The notes under the pieces were generated by a model. It searched no databases. It worked only from the letters and a program-made list of their open reading frames with translations, and was not told where the DNA came from. This document shows positions 1-7,649 of a DNA stretch of 64,000 nt, in pieces; position 1 is the first letter of the stretch; each line of letters begins with the position of its first letter. The stretch covers positions 2,264,066 to 2,328,065 of the forward strand of contig NZ_AP027365.1 of the NCBI RefSeq assembly GCF_030295995.1. The letters are read 5' to 3'. Source of the DNA: Thalassotalea hakodatensis (GTDB taxonomy: Bacteria; Pseudomonadota; Gammaproteobacteria; Enterobacterales; Alteromonadaceae). Made by a program: the position numbers and the translations under genes.

Positions 1-1
1 G

Positions 2-670
2 CAAGATATTCAACTTTTACATCGAATCAGAGAACGACGAATAAAATTTAGAACCGCATTAATCAATCAAACTCGAGGGTTATTAGCTGAGTACGGTATA
101 AGTATCGCTCAAGGGGCAAATCAAGTGAGAAAAGCTGTACCTGATATTTTAGAAGATGCAGAGAATAAACTCACCGTGTTATCACGCAGACATATATCCA
201 ATTTGTATGACGAATTAATTGGACTCGATGAGCAAATCAAGGCATTAGACAAAGAGCTAAGTACACTTAGTAAGACAAAGAAAGTATGCGAAAGATTAAA
301 AACAATGACAGGGATAGGCGCTATCATCGCAACGGCTTTTTATAGTGCAGTTGGTGATGGAAAAGCGTTTAAAAATGGCCGTCATGTTGCTGCATGGCTT
401 GGTTTAGTGGCCAAACAGCATACAACGGGGGATAATCCTAACTTAAAAGGCATTAGTAAACGAGGGAATACTTATTTACGAACCCAACTCATTAACGGTG
501 CCAGAGCTGCATTAGTAAAAGCAGGGAATAAAACCGATAAAGTGAGTCAGTGGGCGAGTAGTCTACGTGAACGACTGCCGTTTAATAAAGCGGTAGTGGC
601 CTTAGCCAATAAGATGGCAAGAATGGCATGGGCTATGGTTGTTAAGGAAGAAGATTATAAGTTTGCTTAA
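2..670 (+). CDS. IS110-family transposase, C-terminal part
   Basis: The reading frame is open from base 2, so the N-terminal part, including most of the RuvC-like DEDD catalytic domain, lies outside the window. The visible part holds a coiled region followed by the transposase_20 (DUF/PF02371-type) domain. Its recognisable motifs are MTGIGAIIATAFYSAVGDG, then FKNGRHVAAWLGLVAKQHTTG, then GISKRGNTYLRTQLINGARA. The last contains the region with the conserved serine used by IS110 recombinases. The product would recombine the element through a DEDD/serine mechanism guided by an RNA. The visible frame is intact to its TAA stop. Family assignment is secure; the subgroup (IS1111) is inferred from the long downstream non-coding tail. 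Confidence 0.9.
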   Translation, partial: QDIQLLHRIRERRIKFRTALINQTRGLLAEYGISIAQGANQVRKAVPDILEDAENKLTVLSRRHISNLYDELIGLDEQIKALDKELSTLSKTKKVCERLKTMTGIGAIIATAFYSAVGDGKAFKNGRHVAAWLGLVAKQHTTGDNPNLKGISKRGNTYLRTQLINGARAALVKAGNKTDKVSQWASSLRERLPFNKAVVALANKMARMAWAMVVKEEDYKFA

Positions 671-714
671 AGCAAACAATCACAGATAAAACGGAATAAC
701 ATTCAAAAGCAAAA

Positions 715-920
715 ATTGCAAAGATAGATATTGACGGAAAACGGTTCAGAGCCGCTCTATTAAAACCTGATAATACCAAGGGCTGTTAGAAGCCGTCGAG
801 ATTGATAAGGTAATAGGGGCGGATATCCATCAGGGCTAGAGCGGATAAATCCGCTCATAAAAAAGCCGAATATATGGCAGCAATGAACTTTGAAACCCTA
901 TCAATTACTATCTTGCAATC
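715..920 (+). ncRNA. Candidate IS110/IS1111 guide RNA (bridge or seek RNA)
   Basis: This non-coding tail lies directly behind the transposase. It is bracketed by ATTGCAAAGATAG (715-727) and CTATCTTGCAAT (908-919), which pair over 12 bases with one bulge. Inside are CGG/CCG around 742-754, GGCT/AGCC at 781-794, and a perfect 7-bp hairpin GAGCGGA-TAAA-TCCGCTC at 839-856. IS110-family elements are known to encode a guide RNA in a non-coding end, on the 3' side in the IS1111 group. The exact transcript ends and the guide loops are not determined here. Confidence 0.4.
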
Positions 921-963
921 GGAGAGAGTCCATATATGGTATTAATCATTTGTAAGCATTAAA

Positions 964-1161
964 TAACCTGAACTCGGGATAAGAAGTTAGCTAATCAACT
1001 GAAACGGTGAGCTTTTTATTTATCACACTGTTCTAGCACGGAGTTTTTTCTTAGTGCAAGGCAAATTTTTGCGTCAATAACTTGTCTATTGCAAATAAAT
1101 TTAACGCAGTAATAAGGAAAAACAGCTGCTAGAAATAAGTTGTTATCCCGGGCTCAGGTTA
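964..1161. repeat. Fold-back (MITE-like) repeat with imperfect terminal inverted repeats
   Basis: The left arm AACCTGAACTCGGGATAA (965-982) and the right arm TTATCCCGGGCTCAGGTT (1143-1160) are inverted copies with 16 of 18 positions matching. Extending the arms outward and inward gives 22 of 26. The interior is AT-rich with no coding frame. The size of about 200 bp and the absence of a gene suggest a non-autonomous or REP-like dispersed element. Whether other copies exist cannot be seen in this window. Confidence 0.5.
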
Positions 1162-1171
1162 AAGAGTAAAT

Positions 1172-1196
1172 AATCCACCTGCATAGTAGGTGGATT
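1172..1196. terminator. Hairpin, probable terminator
   Basis: A perfect 9-bp stem AATCCACCT/AGGTGGATT encloses a 7-base loop, followed by a short T run on the plus strand. It lies just after the fold-back repeat. Confidence 0.4.
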
Positions 1197-1201
1197 TTGA
1201 C

Positions 1202-1226
1202 AAAGCTCCCTTCTAGGGAGCTTTTT
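1202..1226. terminator. Rho-independent terminator downstream of the PEP-CTERM gene
   Basis: A perfect 9-bp stem AAAGCTCCC/GGGAGCTTT has a 5-base loop and is followed by T residues on the plus strand. It lies 63 bases beyond the stop of the minus-strand gene ending at 1289. The better T tract is on the plus strand, so it may act in both directions. Confidence 0.55.
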
Positions 1227-1288
1227 AGTTAACAATAAAAGTAAACTCACTGTTTAATCGGTTTAGTAATTGAAAAATTTAATCTCTG

Positions 1289-1852
1289 TTACTGAACTCT
1301 ACGATTGGCAGACAATAAAAACGGTACCAATAACATTAATGCTAAAAATATAGTGCTTGGTTCAGCTACTGATACTGCTTCACTATTTACGCTATTACCA
1401 TTAGCAAAGTTTACATCATATGATGGTGTAACATTAAAATCGATAGCAAAACCATCGAGGCCTGAAATATCAAAAGAACTGGTTCCCTCCGTTTCAGCAA
1501 CGAGATCAAATGTCGCAATAGTAAAATCACCTGTTACAGGAGAAAATACATCAGAAAACAAGAAACCTAAACCAAAACTTTCACTGGTTACCTCTAATCC
1601 ATCAAACGCACCCAAGCTACTATCAACCAATGATAGATCACTGCTCATACTTACACTGTCAAAAGAAAAGATTGTATTATCAAAGTTAAAATCAAACCAA
1701 AACATATCACTTTCAACGAAATTTGAGCCATTAATCTCTACATTTATGGCACTACCTGTCGCTACGGTATCTGAACTAATGTTAACTGTGATCAAGCCAG
1801 CATTGGCATTCATACTTAACAGCAATAAAATACATATTATAAAGTTTTTCAT
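1289..1852 (-). CDS. Cohesin-like PEP-CTERM surface protein
   Basis: A 187-residue exported protein. Residues 1-18 form a signal peptide (hydrophobic run ending NANA). Residues 19-155 look like a cohesin-type beta sandwich: an early 'VATGSAINVEINGSNF' strand pair, a 'WFDFNFDNTIFSFDSVS' segment, and a late 'GDFTIATFDLVAETEGTSSFDI' segment matching the usual cohesin pattern. The C-terminus is a PEP-CTERM sorting signal: EPS near residue 163, a hydrophobic helix, then ANRRVQ. Such tails are processed by an exosortase, which is not in this window. A clear AAGGAAG ribosome site precedes the ATG. The gene starts 67 bases after the dockerin-bearing protease on the same strand, so both may share a transcript. 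The cohesin assignment is by pattern only. Confidence 0.75.
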   Translation of the reverse strand: MKNFIICILLLLSMNANAGLITVNISSDTVATGSAINVEINGSNFVESDMFWFDFNFDNTIFSFDSVSMSSDLSLVDSSLGAFDGLEVTSESFGLGFLFSDVFSPVTGDFTIATFDLVAETEGTSSFDISGLDGFAIDFNVTPSYDVNFANGNSVNSEAVSVAEPSTIFLALMLLVPFLLSANRRVQ

Positions 1853-1919
1853 TTTTACTTCCTTTCATTCATTAATATGGAAGCGAACCTGATTGTTAGC
1901 AAATCCGCTCCTTTTTTCG

Positions 1920-4900
1920 TTATTCAACTAAAGATCGACAACCTTGGGTATCAAAATCAGCTACAATAGTTGCCCCTGAGACATCTCCAGTGATCTGAAT
2001 GTAACTCCAGTAATTCATTCCTGCTTGTAAATCGATGAACAAACATCCATTTTTATTCGCTTCAAGCATAGAATCATATATCTCTGAACCAATCGAAGGC
2101 CAGCCACCATTTTTGTAATACACTTTAAAATCACCTTCTGCGAAACCAATAGTTAACGCTAAGGATTGATGACGATCATTTTCTGGAATCGTAAAGTCAA
2201 AACGTGTTTTATCACCAGTGACGCAACTTATTTCACCGTTTTCTAATGTATTTCCCTCAGCAGGAACCTGATCATTACAGCTATCTTCTAGTGGTGGATA
2301 AGCTACATGTATAGTTTCAATATGAGTAGAAGTTAGTCCGTTGTTATTCACTAAAGTTAGCGAAACATCATAACTACCAACCGAACTAAAGATATGAATC
2401 GGATTTTTATCTGAACTTGTCGCGCCATCACCAAAGCTCCATTGATAGCTATCAATATAACTGTATCTATCGCTTGGATCCGCTATTGATTGTTCACTAT
2501 TAAAGCTAGCGTGTTGATTAACAACCACAGAATCGGGTAGTGTTATATTAACCAAAGGCTCCTGAGATTGAGGCGCAATATTAGAACAATTTGCATATGA
2601 ACATATTGCTTTGAAATAGCGAACATCTCTGTTATTAACGCGGCCATCTTTATTGAGGTCAAACGCACGGTCTAAGTTTTCACCTCGACGCAACGCAAGA
2701 ATAAAATTTTGTAAATCAACTTTATCAACATCACCATCTGCATCCATATCGCCGGCAACTAAAATGTTAATATCAATACTTGTCGACGCTTCAGCACCAT
2801 TATTATCTTTAACAGTTAACATAGGCTGATACTTTCCAAAGACTTGGTAAGTGTGTTGTGGGTTTGCATCGGTTGATGTATTGCCGTCACCAAAGTCCCA
2901 TAAGTAACTAACAATATTACCATCAGGATCACTAGAGCTATCACCAATTAGTGAGGTTAAACCACCTGCATAAGCATCTCCAATACTTTCAATTTTGGCG
3001 ATAGGTAATTGATTAGGTAAAGAGTTATCAGCATCATTGCGAATATCATAGTAAGCTTTAAAAGTAACGTCACTATAGGTACCTGCAGGGTCTATCATAA
3101 CATTATACACACCACCTTCTCTGAAATGACAAACCTCAGCAGCCCCTGGACCTTCCCATGGTCGACAATCATAATTAGTTAGCGACACCTCTTGGTTTCT
3201 ACTAACATGTAAATCGGGATCTCCAGAAGAGCCACCAACAATCTCAATAGCAACTAATGACGCAGCATCAGGAATAAGAAATTGATAATGTCTAGGCGCA
3301 TCTCCTGCTTCTGCTGATAAGCCAATCTCTTCTGCTAAATACACACGATTACAATTTTCACATAAAGTCTCATCATCTGGATTTAACAGCGTGATGCTAG
3401 CTATCGATGTCGTGGAAGCAGAAATACCTTCGTTGTCAGTAATCGTTAAACTGACCGAGTAATCGCCAATATTTGCATAATTATGAATAGGATTAATTTC
3501 GGTGCTCGTTTGACCATCACCAAAATCCCACAGATAGCTTTCAATACTGCCGTCAACATCTATTGAGCTATTTCCTTTAAAGTGAACCTCATGCTCAACC
3601 ACAGCTCTATAGTTTGGCGGAGTAATTGCTATAGGCGGCTGATTTGATTGATCCTTAGTTTCATAATAAACATGTAATGTACTTTCCCAATACTCTGCAA
3701 AAGGATCAATGAGTACATTCATTTTACCACCACGATCAAACTCACAATATTCTGCTAGTTTAGCAGCGCTAAATGGTACGCAATCATCTAACTCTTGGTT
3801 AATCACAACAGGCTTGTCGACACTAACGTACATATCAGGATCACCACCATACTTACCCGCTAATACAATTACTGTCTTTTCTACATTTTGTGGGATCTGA
3901 AAAGAAAACTGTTTAGGCGCTTTTCCCTTTGGTGACCAAATATCAGGTTGTATAAAAACATGATGGCGCTTACTCCCTTCAGCTAATAGTGGATCATCAA
4001 CACCTATCGCGTCTAAGTTTGCATTGTTGTAATCAGAAAATGCATCAATAGTGATATAATAAGGTTTTGTTGTACTCGGCGATAAAACACCAATAAATTC
4101 GGGAGTACCTGCTGCTTCGAATGAAATATAATCAGCATCCCAGTTACCATCACTATCTTTTGCAGAGACTTTACCTAACGAAGCATACATATCTGGATCT
4201 TCTTTATAGCCAGATAGATAAAAGCCGACAGCTTCTGTACCCGTTGGTATGTTTATTTGATAATTATCAACATCACCTTTTATACCTGAAAGGTTATGCT
4301 GACTCGCGATAACATCGCCGCTTGGTGCTGTATCTATACCTGATACACCATCCCAATAACGCTCAGAGTTACTTGTAAACTGTTCAAGCCCTGTAGCAAC
4401 TAAATTGCTATTAGACCATAGAGTGTTACGCATTGGACTATGAAGTGCAGCTGTTATACGTTTTACCTGATCTTGAGTAAACATCGCATAGTTACTGGTA
4501 TAATGCATAAAATTCTCTGTATTGGTTTTTTTACCTAAACAATTTAAAGAGTTATCATACATGTCAGAGCTAAGAGACATTTGAGGAGTATCACAGCTTC
4601 TATCTCCTGTAAGACTACAAAACGTTTCGTTTTCTAATGAACAAGTGTCACCAGCAAAGGTATGAGGAAGGTTTAACCAATGACCAAATTCATGGGTAAG
4701 CACAGAGCGAAAATTTTCATCTGTATTGTCACCGACATATAATCCATTATAGACAACACGAGAGAGGTTCTTATCACTCATAGATGACTCCGGATACCAG
4801 GCAACACCTGAATTACTCGTTGAGCCATCATCGTATAAATCTTTCATGATATACACGTTCATGTATTTATAGTTATCCCAAGCATCTGATGCTATTTCCG

Positions 4901-5558
4901 CATCAAAACCGGAGCCGTTGCCATAGCCTTTTTGATTTCGTGAGTGGCGAACTATACCGTTAGATACTTGACCTGATGGATCTTTTTTAGCAAGAACAAA
5001 TTCAATATTTGGATAACCTCTGATCGCCATAAATAAGGGATCAATAGGTCCATCTTGCGTATTAGTCCCTAAAAAATCTTCATTCGTTCGTCTTAGCGCA
5101 TCTTGTATCTTTTCGTCCGTTAAGCAAGCTTGGCTTTCATCTGAACAATTAAATTCTTCGCCATAAATATGGAAAACAACAGGAATGTAATAGCGACCGT
5201 TTACCCCGTTGTCATCATAGGAAACATTTGCTAGAGATCTTAATTTCTTCGACTTGAGTTTTCTAGACAACGATTCTTTTTTAAGTTCTTTACTCAGAAG
5301 CGTTTGTAGTTTATTCCAATCTTGCCCGTTGTCATCGATAGCACAAACTTGATGTGAGGTTAGATTTTCTTTATTAGTAGAAGCTGATCTTTTTTTGTGT
5401 TTTTTACTCGACAACTGCTTTGAAAGACTCACCTCTTTAACCGTAAGAGGCTTTTCTTTAACTTTATTTGTTAATTTATTATTAGTTTCAATTGTAGCTG
5501 CTAGTGTGTGCAACGAACTAAAATATAAAACTAACAAGATAATTTTATTTAAATTCAC
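1920..5558 (-). CDS. Secreted M43-type metalloprotease with PPC, PKD and dockerin-like domains
   Basis: A 1212-residue exported protein with a signal peptide (about residues 1-20) and a propeptide-like, lysine-rich stretch to about 110. The metzincin catalytic domain of the M43 (cytophagalysin/pappalysin) type carries HEFGHWLNLPH at 289-299, which holds the three zinc-binding histidines and the catalytic glutamate. Downstream are several pre-peptidase C-terminal (PPC) beta domains, PKD domains with WDFGDG or WSFGDG cores near 680, 890 and 1042, and a dockerin-like segment at about 936-995. That segment has two calcium-loop repeats (DMDADGDVDKVDL and DLNKDGRVNNRDV). A last PPC-like domain closes the protein. 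It probably degrades extracellular protein. The domain order is clear; the substrate is unknown. Confidence 0.88.
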   Translation of the reverse strand: MNLNKIILLVLYFSSLHTLAATIETNNKLTNKVKEKPLTVKEVSLSKQLSSKKHKKRSASTNKENLTSHQVCAIDDNGQDWNKLQTLLSKELKKESLSRKLKSKKLRSLANVSYDDNGVNGRYYIPVVFHIYGEEFNCSDESQACLTDEKIQDALRRTNEDFLGTNTQDGPIDPLFMAIRGYPNIEFVLAKKDPSGQVSNGIVRHSRNQKGYGNGSGFDAEIASDAWDNYKYMNVYIMKDLYDDGSTSNSGVAWYPESSMSDKNLSRVVYNGLYVGDNTDENFRSVLTHEFGHWLNLPHTFAGDTCSLENETFCSLTGDRSCDTPQMSLSSDMYDNSLNCLGKKTNTENFMHYTSNYAMFTQDQVKRITAALHSPMRNTLWSNSNLVATGLEQFTSNSERYWDGVSGIDTAPSGDVIASQHNLSGIKGDVDNYQINIPTGTEAVGFYLSGYKEDPDMYASLGKVSAKDSDGNWDADYISFEAAGTPEFIGVLSPSTTKPYYITIDAFSDYNNANLDAIGVDDPLLAEGSKRHHVFIQPDIWSPKGKAPKQFSFQIPQNVEKTVIVLAGKYGGDPDMYVSVDKPVVINQELDDCVPFSAAKLAEYCEFDRGGKMNVLIDPFAEYWESTLHVYYETKDQSNQPPIAITPPNYRAVVEHEVHFKGNSSIDVDGSIESYLWDFGDGQTSTEINPIHNYANIGDYSVSLTITDNEGISASTTSIASITLLNPDDETLCENCNRVYLAEEIGLSAEAGDAPRHYQFLIPDAASLVAIEIVGGSSGDPDLHVSRNQEVSLTNYDCRPWEGPGAAEVCHFREGGVYNVMIDPAGTYSDVTFKAYYDIRNDADNSLPNQLPIAKIESIGDAYAGGLTSLIGDSSSDPDGNIVSYLWDFGDGNTSTDANPQHTYQVFGKYQPMLTVKDNNGAEASTSIDINILVAGDMDADGDVDKVDLQNFILALRRGENLDRAFDLNKDGRVNNRDVRYFKAICSYANCSNIAPQSQEPLVNITLPDSVVVNQHASFNSEQSIADPSDRYSYIDSYQWSFGDGATSSDKNPIHIFSSVGSYDVSLTLVNNNGLTSTHIETIHVAYPPLEDSCNDQVPAEGNTLENGEISCVTGDKTRFDFTIPENDRHQSLALTIGFAEGDFKVYYKNGGWPSIGSEIYDSMLEANKNGCLFIDLQAGMNYWSYIQITGDVSGATIVADFDTQGCRSLVE

Positions 5559-5652
5559 AACCTTATATCCTTTTTATTTTTTTGTTTAAAGATCTTCAAT
5601 AATCTAATTAACGTTAAATTAACACTTAGATATAAAATATACAATAAATTAT

Positions 5653-5673
5653 ACTATAAATATTATTTATAGT
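5653..5673. promoter_or_regulatory. Palindrome upstream of the M43 protease gene
   Basis: ACTATAAAT and ATTTATAGT are perfect 9-bp inverted arms separated by three bases, about 95 bases upstream of the protease start. It could be an operator, but an AT-only palindrome in AT-rich DNA is weak evidence. Confidence 0.25.
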
Positions 5674-5776
5674 GGTAAGAGTGATATGTAGGGTATGTTG
5701 TTCTTTTGAATATAAATTTGGTACGAATTAATGTATCCGAAAGACAACGCTGCAAAGTGTATAGCCAAGATCAATT

Positions 5777-5805
5777 CGCGCTAATGAAGCACTAAGTTGA
5801 TCAAA
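5777..5805 (+). repeat. Direct repeat, copy 1
   Basis: This copy begins CGCGCTAATGAAGCACTAAG and ends in TTGATCAAA. It matches 6269-6297 at 27 of 29 positions, differing only by CA versus TG. Confidence 0.6.
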
Positions 5806-5815
5806 CCTTTAATTC

Positions 5816-6016
5816 AATTGGTATAAGTAATATTGACACAACGGATTAAGGCTGAAGCTTAAATTGATGTCAATAGCAAATGAATAAGTAGGTTTGCTCC
5901 GATGCTGAGGCATAAGTAAAAATGTGTAGAGCATGCACATGTAGTGGTCAAATTAACTGCGATATTCACTACTTTGAAATTAACTTATCCATCAATATAA
6001 ATCAGTTATACCAATT
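5816..6016. repeat. Inverted-repeat-bounded segment (possible MITE)
   Basis: AATTGGTATAA at 5816-5826 and its exact reverse complement at 6006-6016 bound about 200 bases without coding capacity. The arms are only 11 bp, so this may be chance or two separate copies of a common repeat end. Confidence 0.35.
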
Positions 6017-6038
6017 CGCATAAATATTCGGTCATTCA

Positions 6039-6203
6039 GCGAGAATTAAAAGGGTTAGAGGCAAGGCATTGATTGCAAAGAATGGTCGTTCAGGAGATGC
6101 TCCTGCGTTCTCTAATAAGCTACATCCCTGTAGCGTCCTTGTTAAAATCAATAACATAGACTATTAGCCTTTTAAACTCGCCCTTGGGAACTCATTAGTT
6201 CCC
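6039..6203. repeat. Fold-back element with nested hairpins
   Basis: The outer arms GCGAGAATTAAAAGGGTTAG (6039-6058) and ATTAGCCTTTTAAACTCGC (6163-6181) are largely complementary. Inside lie two perfect hairpins: CAGGAG-ATG-CTCCTG (6091-6105) and CTACA-TCCC-TGTAG (6120-6133). A third, GGGAACT-CATT-AGTTCCC (6186-6203), sits just outside. The run of compact hairpins resembles a dispersed structured repeat rather than a terminator. Confidence 0.5.
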
Positions 6204-6268
6204 TGATAACTTCTCTAAATAATCAAACCATAGAGTAACTATGTTTACATTATTTAGCGTGTTTTAAG

Positions 6269-6297
6269 CGCGCTAATGAAGTGCTAAGTTGATCAAA
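6269..6297 (+). repeat. Direct repeat, copy 2
   Basis: This is the second copy of the 29-base repeat at 5777-5805, with two differences, in the same orientation. The two copies bracket both inverted-repeat structures of this gap. Confidence 0.6.
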
Positions 6298-6513
6298 GGT
6301 ATTATACGGCAAGCGTACATTATAATTTCAGCGTCAACGAATGCGAAAACTACCATAATTCACCCTTCACCTTCATCGTATTACAAGGAATAGCGATTTT
6401 TCATCATAGGCATATATGAAGTTATCATTGACCTCATGAGTGCTGAAGAAACGGCAAAGCAAGTAAACATAACCATGCCTTTAGGCATTATTTATTATAA
6501 ATTAAGATATTGT

Positions 6514-7524
6514 TCACAATTCGCGAACAATATCTTTAACAAGCTCTGGCCCTTGGTAAATAAAACCGGTATAAACTTGTACTAGCTTTGCACCGGCTTC
6601 AATTTTATCTTTTGCATCTTGGCCACTACTAATGCCGCCAACCCCTATTATGGGTAATTTATTATCTAGCGCTTTTGCTAATATACGAATGACTTCTGTG
6701 CTTTTGTCTTTAACAGGAGTGCCACTTAACCCCCCTGCTTCGTTGCCATGTGCTAAATGAGAAACTTCTTCACGAGCGAGTGTGGTGTTGGTAGCAATAA
6801 CACCATCAATTTCATTGGCGATTAAACACTCAGCAATGGAATGTATTTCTTCTTCAGTTAAGTCAGGAGCAATTTTAACGGCGATAGGCACATATTTATC
6901 AAACTGACGAGCCAATGATAACTGTTCCGCTTTTAACGCTGATAACAAGGCATTTAGCGCATCTCCATATTGAAGTTCACGTAACCCAGGCGTGTTAGGC
7001 GATGAAATGTTTACCGTAATATACGTCGCAAAATTATACACTTTACGCATACAGTGAATGTAATCATCTTTCGCATTTTCTTCGGGTGTATCTTTATTTT
7101 TCCCAATATTAATGCCTAAAACACCACGGAATTTAGCTTTTCTCACTTGATCAACTAAGTAATCAACGCCTTTGTTATTAAAGCCCATACGATTAATAAT
7201 GGCATTTGCTTGTTCAAGTCTGAATATTCTTGGTTTCTCATTACCCGGTTGTGGTCTAGGCGTTACCGTGCCTACTTCAACAAAACCAAAGCCCATATCA
7301 TCAAACGCACGGATACACTCACCATTTTTATCTAGGCCTGCGGCTAAGCCACAAGGGTTTGGAAAATGAATACCCATCACTTGTACCGGCTTTTCTGATA
7401 CTGTTTGTTTATAAGGAAAATTTAATAGTGATGCACCCGTGTTTTTCAGTGCTTTAATCGTAAAGTCATGTGTTGTTTCGGGGTCCATTTGAAATAATAC
7501 TTTACGGATCGCTGAATAAAACAT
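6514..7524 (-). CDS. pyrD: Dihydroorotate dehydrogenase (quinone), class 2
   Basis: Catalyses the fourth step of pyrimidine synthesis, oxidising dihydroorotate to orotate and passing electrons to membrane quinone. The 336-residue length is normal for class 2 enzymes. The N-terminal helices (about 1-40) form the quinone and membrane contact. The FMN-binding TIM barrel shows GLDKNGECI, then [14 protein letters not shown] holding the catalytic serine of class 2 enzymes. The C-terminal phosphate-binding motif is [12 protein letters not shown] followed by [12 protein letters not shown]. It stands alone between the repeat region and the GDH terminator. No doubtful residues are seen. Confidence 0.97.
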   Translation of the reverse strand: MFYSAIRKVLFQMDPETTHDFTIKALKNTGASLLNFPYKQTVSEKPVQVMGIHFPNPCGLAAGLDKNGECIRAFDDMGFGFVEVGTVTPRPQPGNEKPRIFRLEQANAIINRMGFNNKGVDYLVDQVRKAKFRGVLGINIGKNKDTPEENAKDDYIHCMRKVYNFATYITVNISSPNTPGLRELQYGDALNALLSALKAEQLSLARQFDKYVPIAVKIAPDLTEEEIHSIAECLIANEIDGVIATNTTLAREEVSHLAHGNEAGGLSGTPVKDKSTEVIRILAKALDNKLPIIGVGGISSGQDAKDKIEAGAKLVQVYTGFIYQGPELVKDIVREL

Positions 7525-7612
7525 AGTACCTCTGCATGTGTTGACAAAAAATCACCAGCAAAAGTAGCTAATCATTTTGCGGTGTAAAAAAGAATATAGG
7601 TAATTTTAATAC

Positions 7613-7641
7613 AAAAATCCCCGCAAGTGCGGGGATTTTTT
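7613..7641 (-). terminator. Rho-independent terminator of the NAD-GDH gene
   Basis: The stem AATCCCCGC/GCGGGGATT has a short AAGT loop and is flanked by A and T runs. It begins just beyond the stop codon of the minus-strand gene ending at 7650. Confidence 0.85.
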
Positions 7642-7649
7642 ATCTTTTT

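Larger units (their letters stand above)
1..920 (+). mobile_element. IS110-family insertion sequence, partial (left end outside window)
   Basis: The element consists of a transposase gene that enters from the left edge, followed by about 250 bases of structured non-coding DNA. A long non-coding tail after the transposase is typical of the IS1111 subgroup of the IS110 family. The left end is missing, so terminal or subterminal repeats cannot be paired. The right boundary near 920-950 is a guess from where the structured part stops. The element abuts a fold-back repeat that begins at 964. Confidence 0.6.
671..1288. other. Gene-free region between IS transposase and PEP-CTERM gene
   Basis: These 618 bases hold no convincing protein gene. 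They contain the structured IS tail (to about 920), a fold-back repeat (964-1161) and two terminator-like hairpins (1172-1226). Confidence 0.7.
5559..6513. other. Repeat-rich gene-free region
   Basis: No convincing gene lies in these 955 bases. The stretch holds the palindrome at 5653, an inverted pair AATTGGTATAA (5816-5826 and 6006-6016), a 29-base near-identical direct repeat (5777-5805 and 6269-6297) and a fold-back element with nested hairpins (6039-6203). The density of repeats suggests past insertion of small mobile or REP-like elements. Confidence 0.7.

Noticed and set aside
1172-1226. Twin hairpins as an integron attachment site
   Set aside because: No integrase, conserved core sites or gene cassettes are seen; terminators explain them more simply.
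1305-1892. A 195-codon open frame on the plus strand opposite the PEP-CTERM gene
   Set aside because: It has no ribosome site or protein-like features. The minus-strand frame has a signal peptide, a domain pattern and a sorting signal.
5777-6297. CRISPR array suggested by repeated sequence
   Set aside because: There are only two copies, far apart, with no regular spacer pattern and no cas genes.
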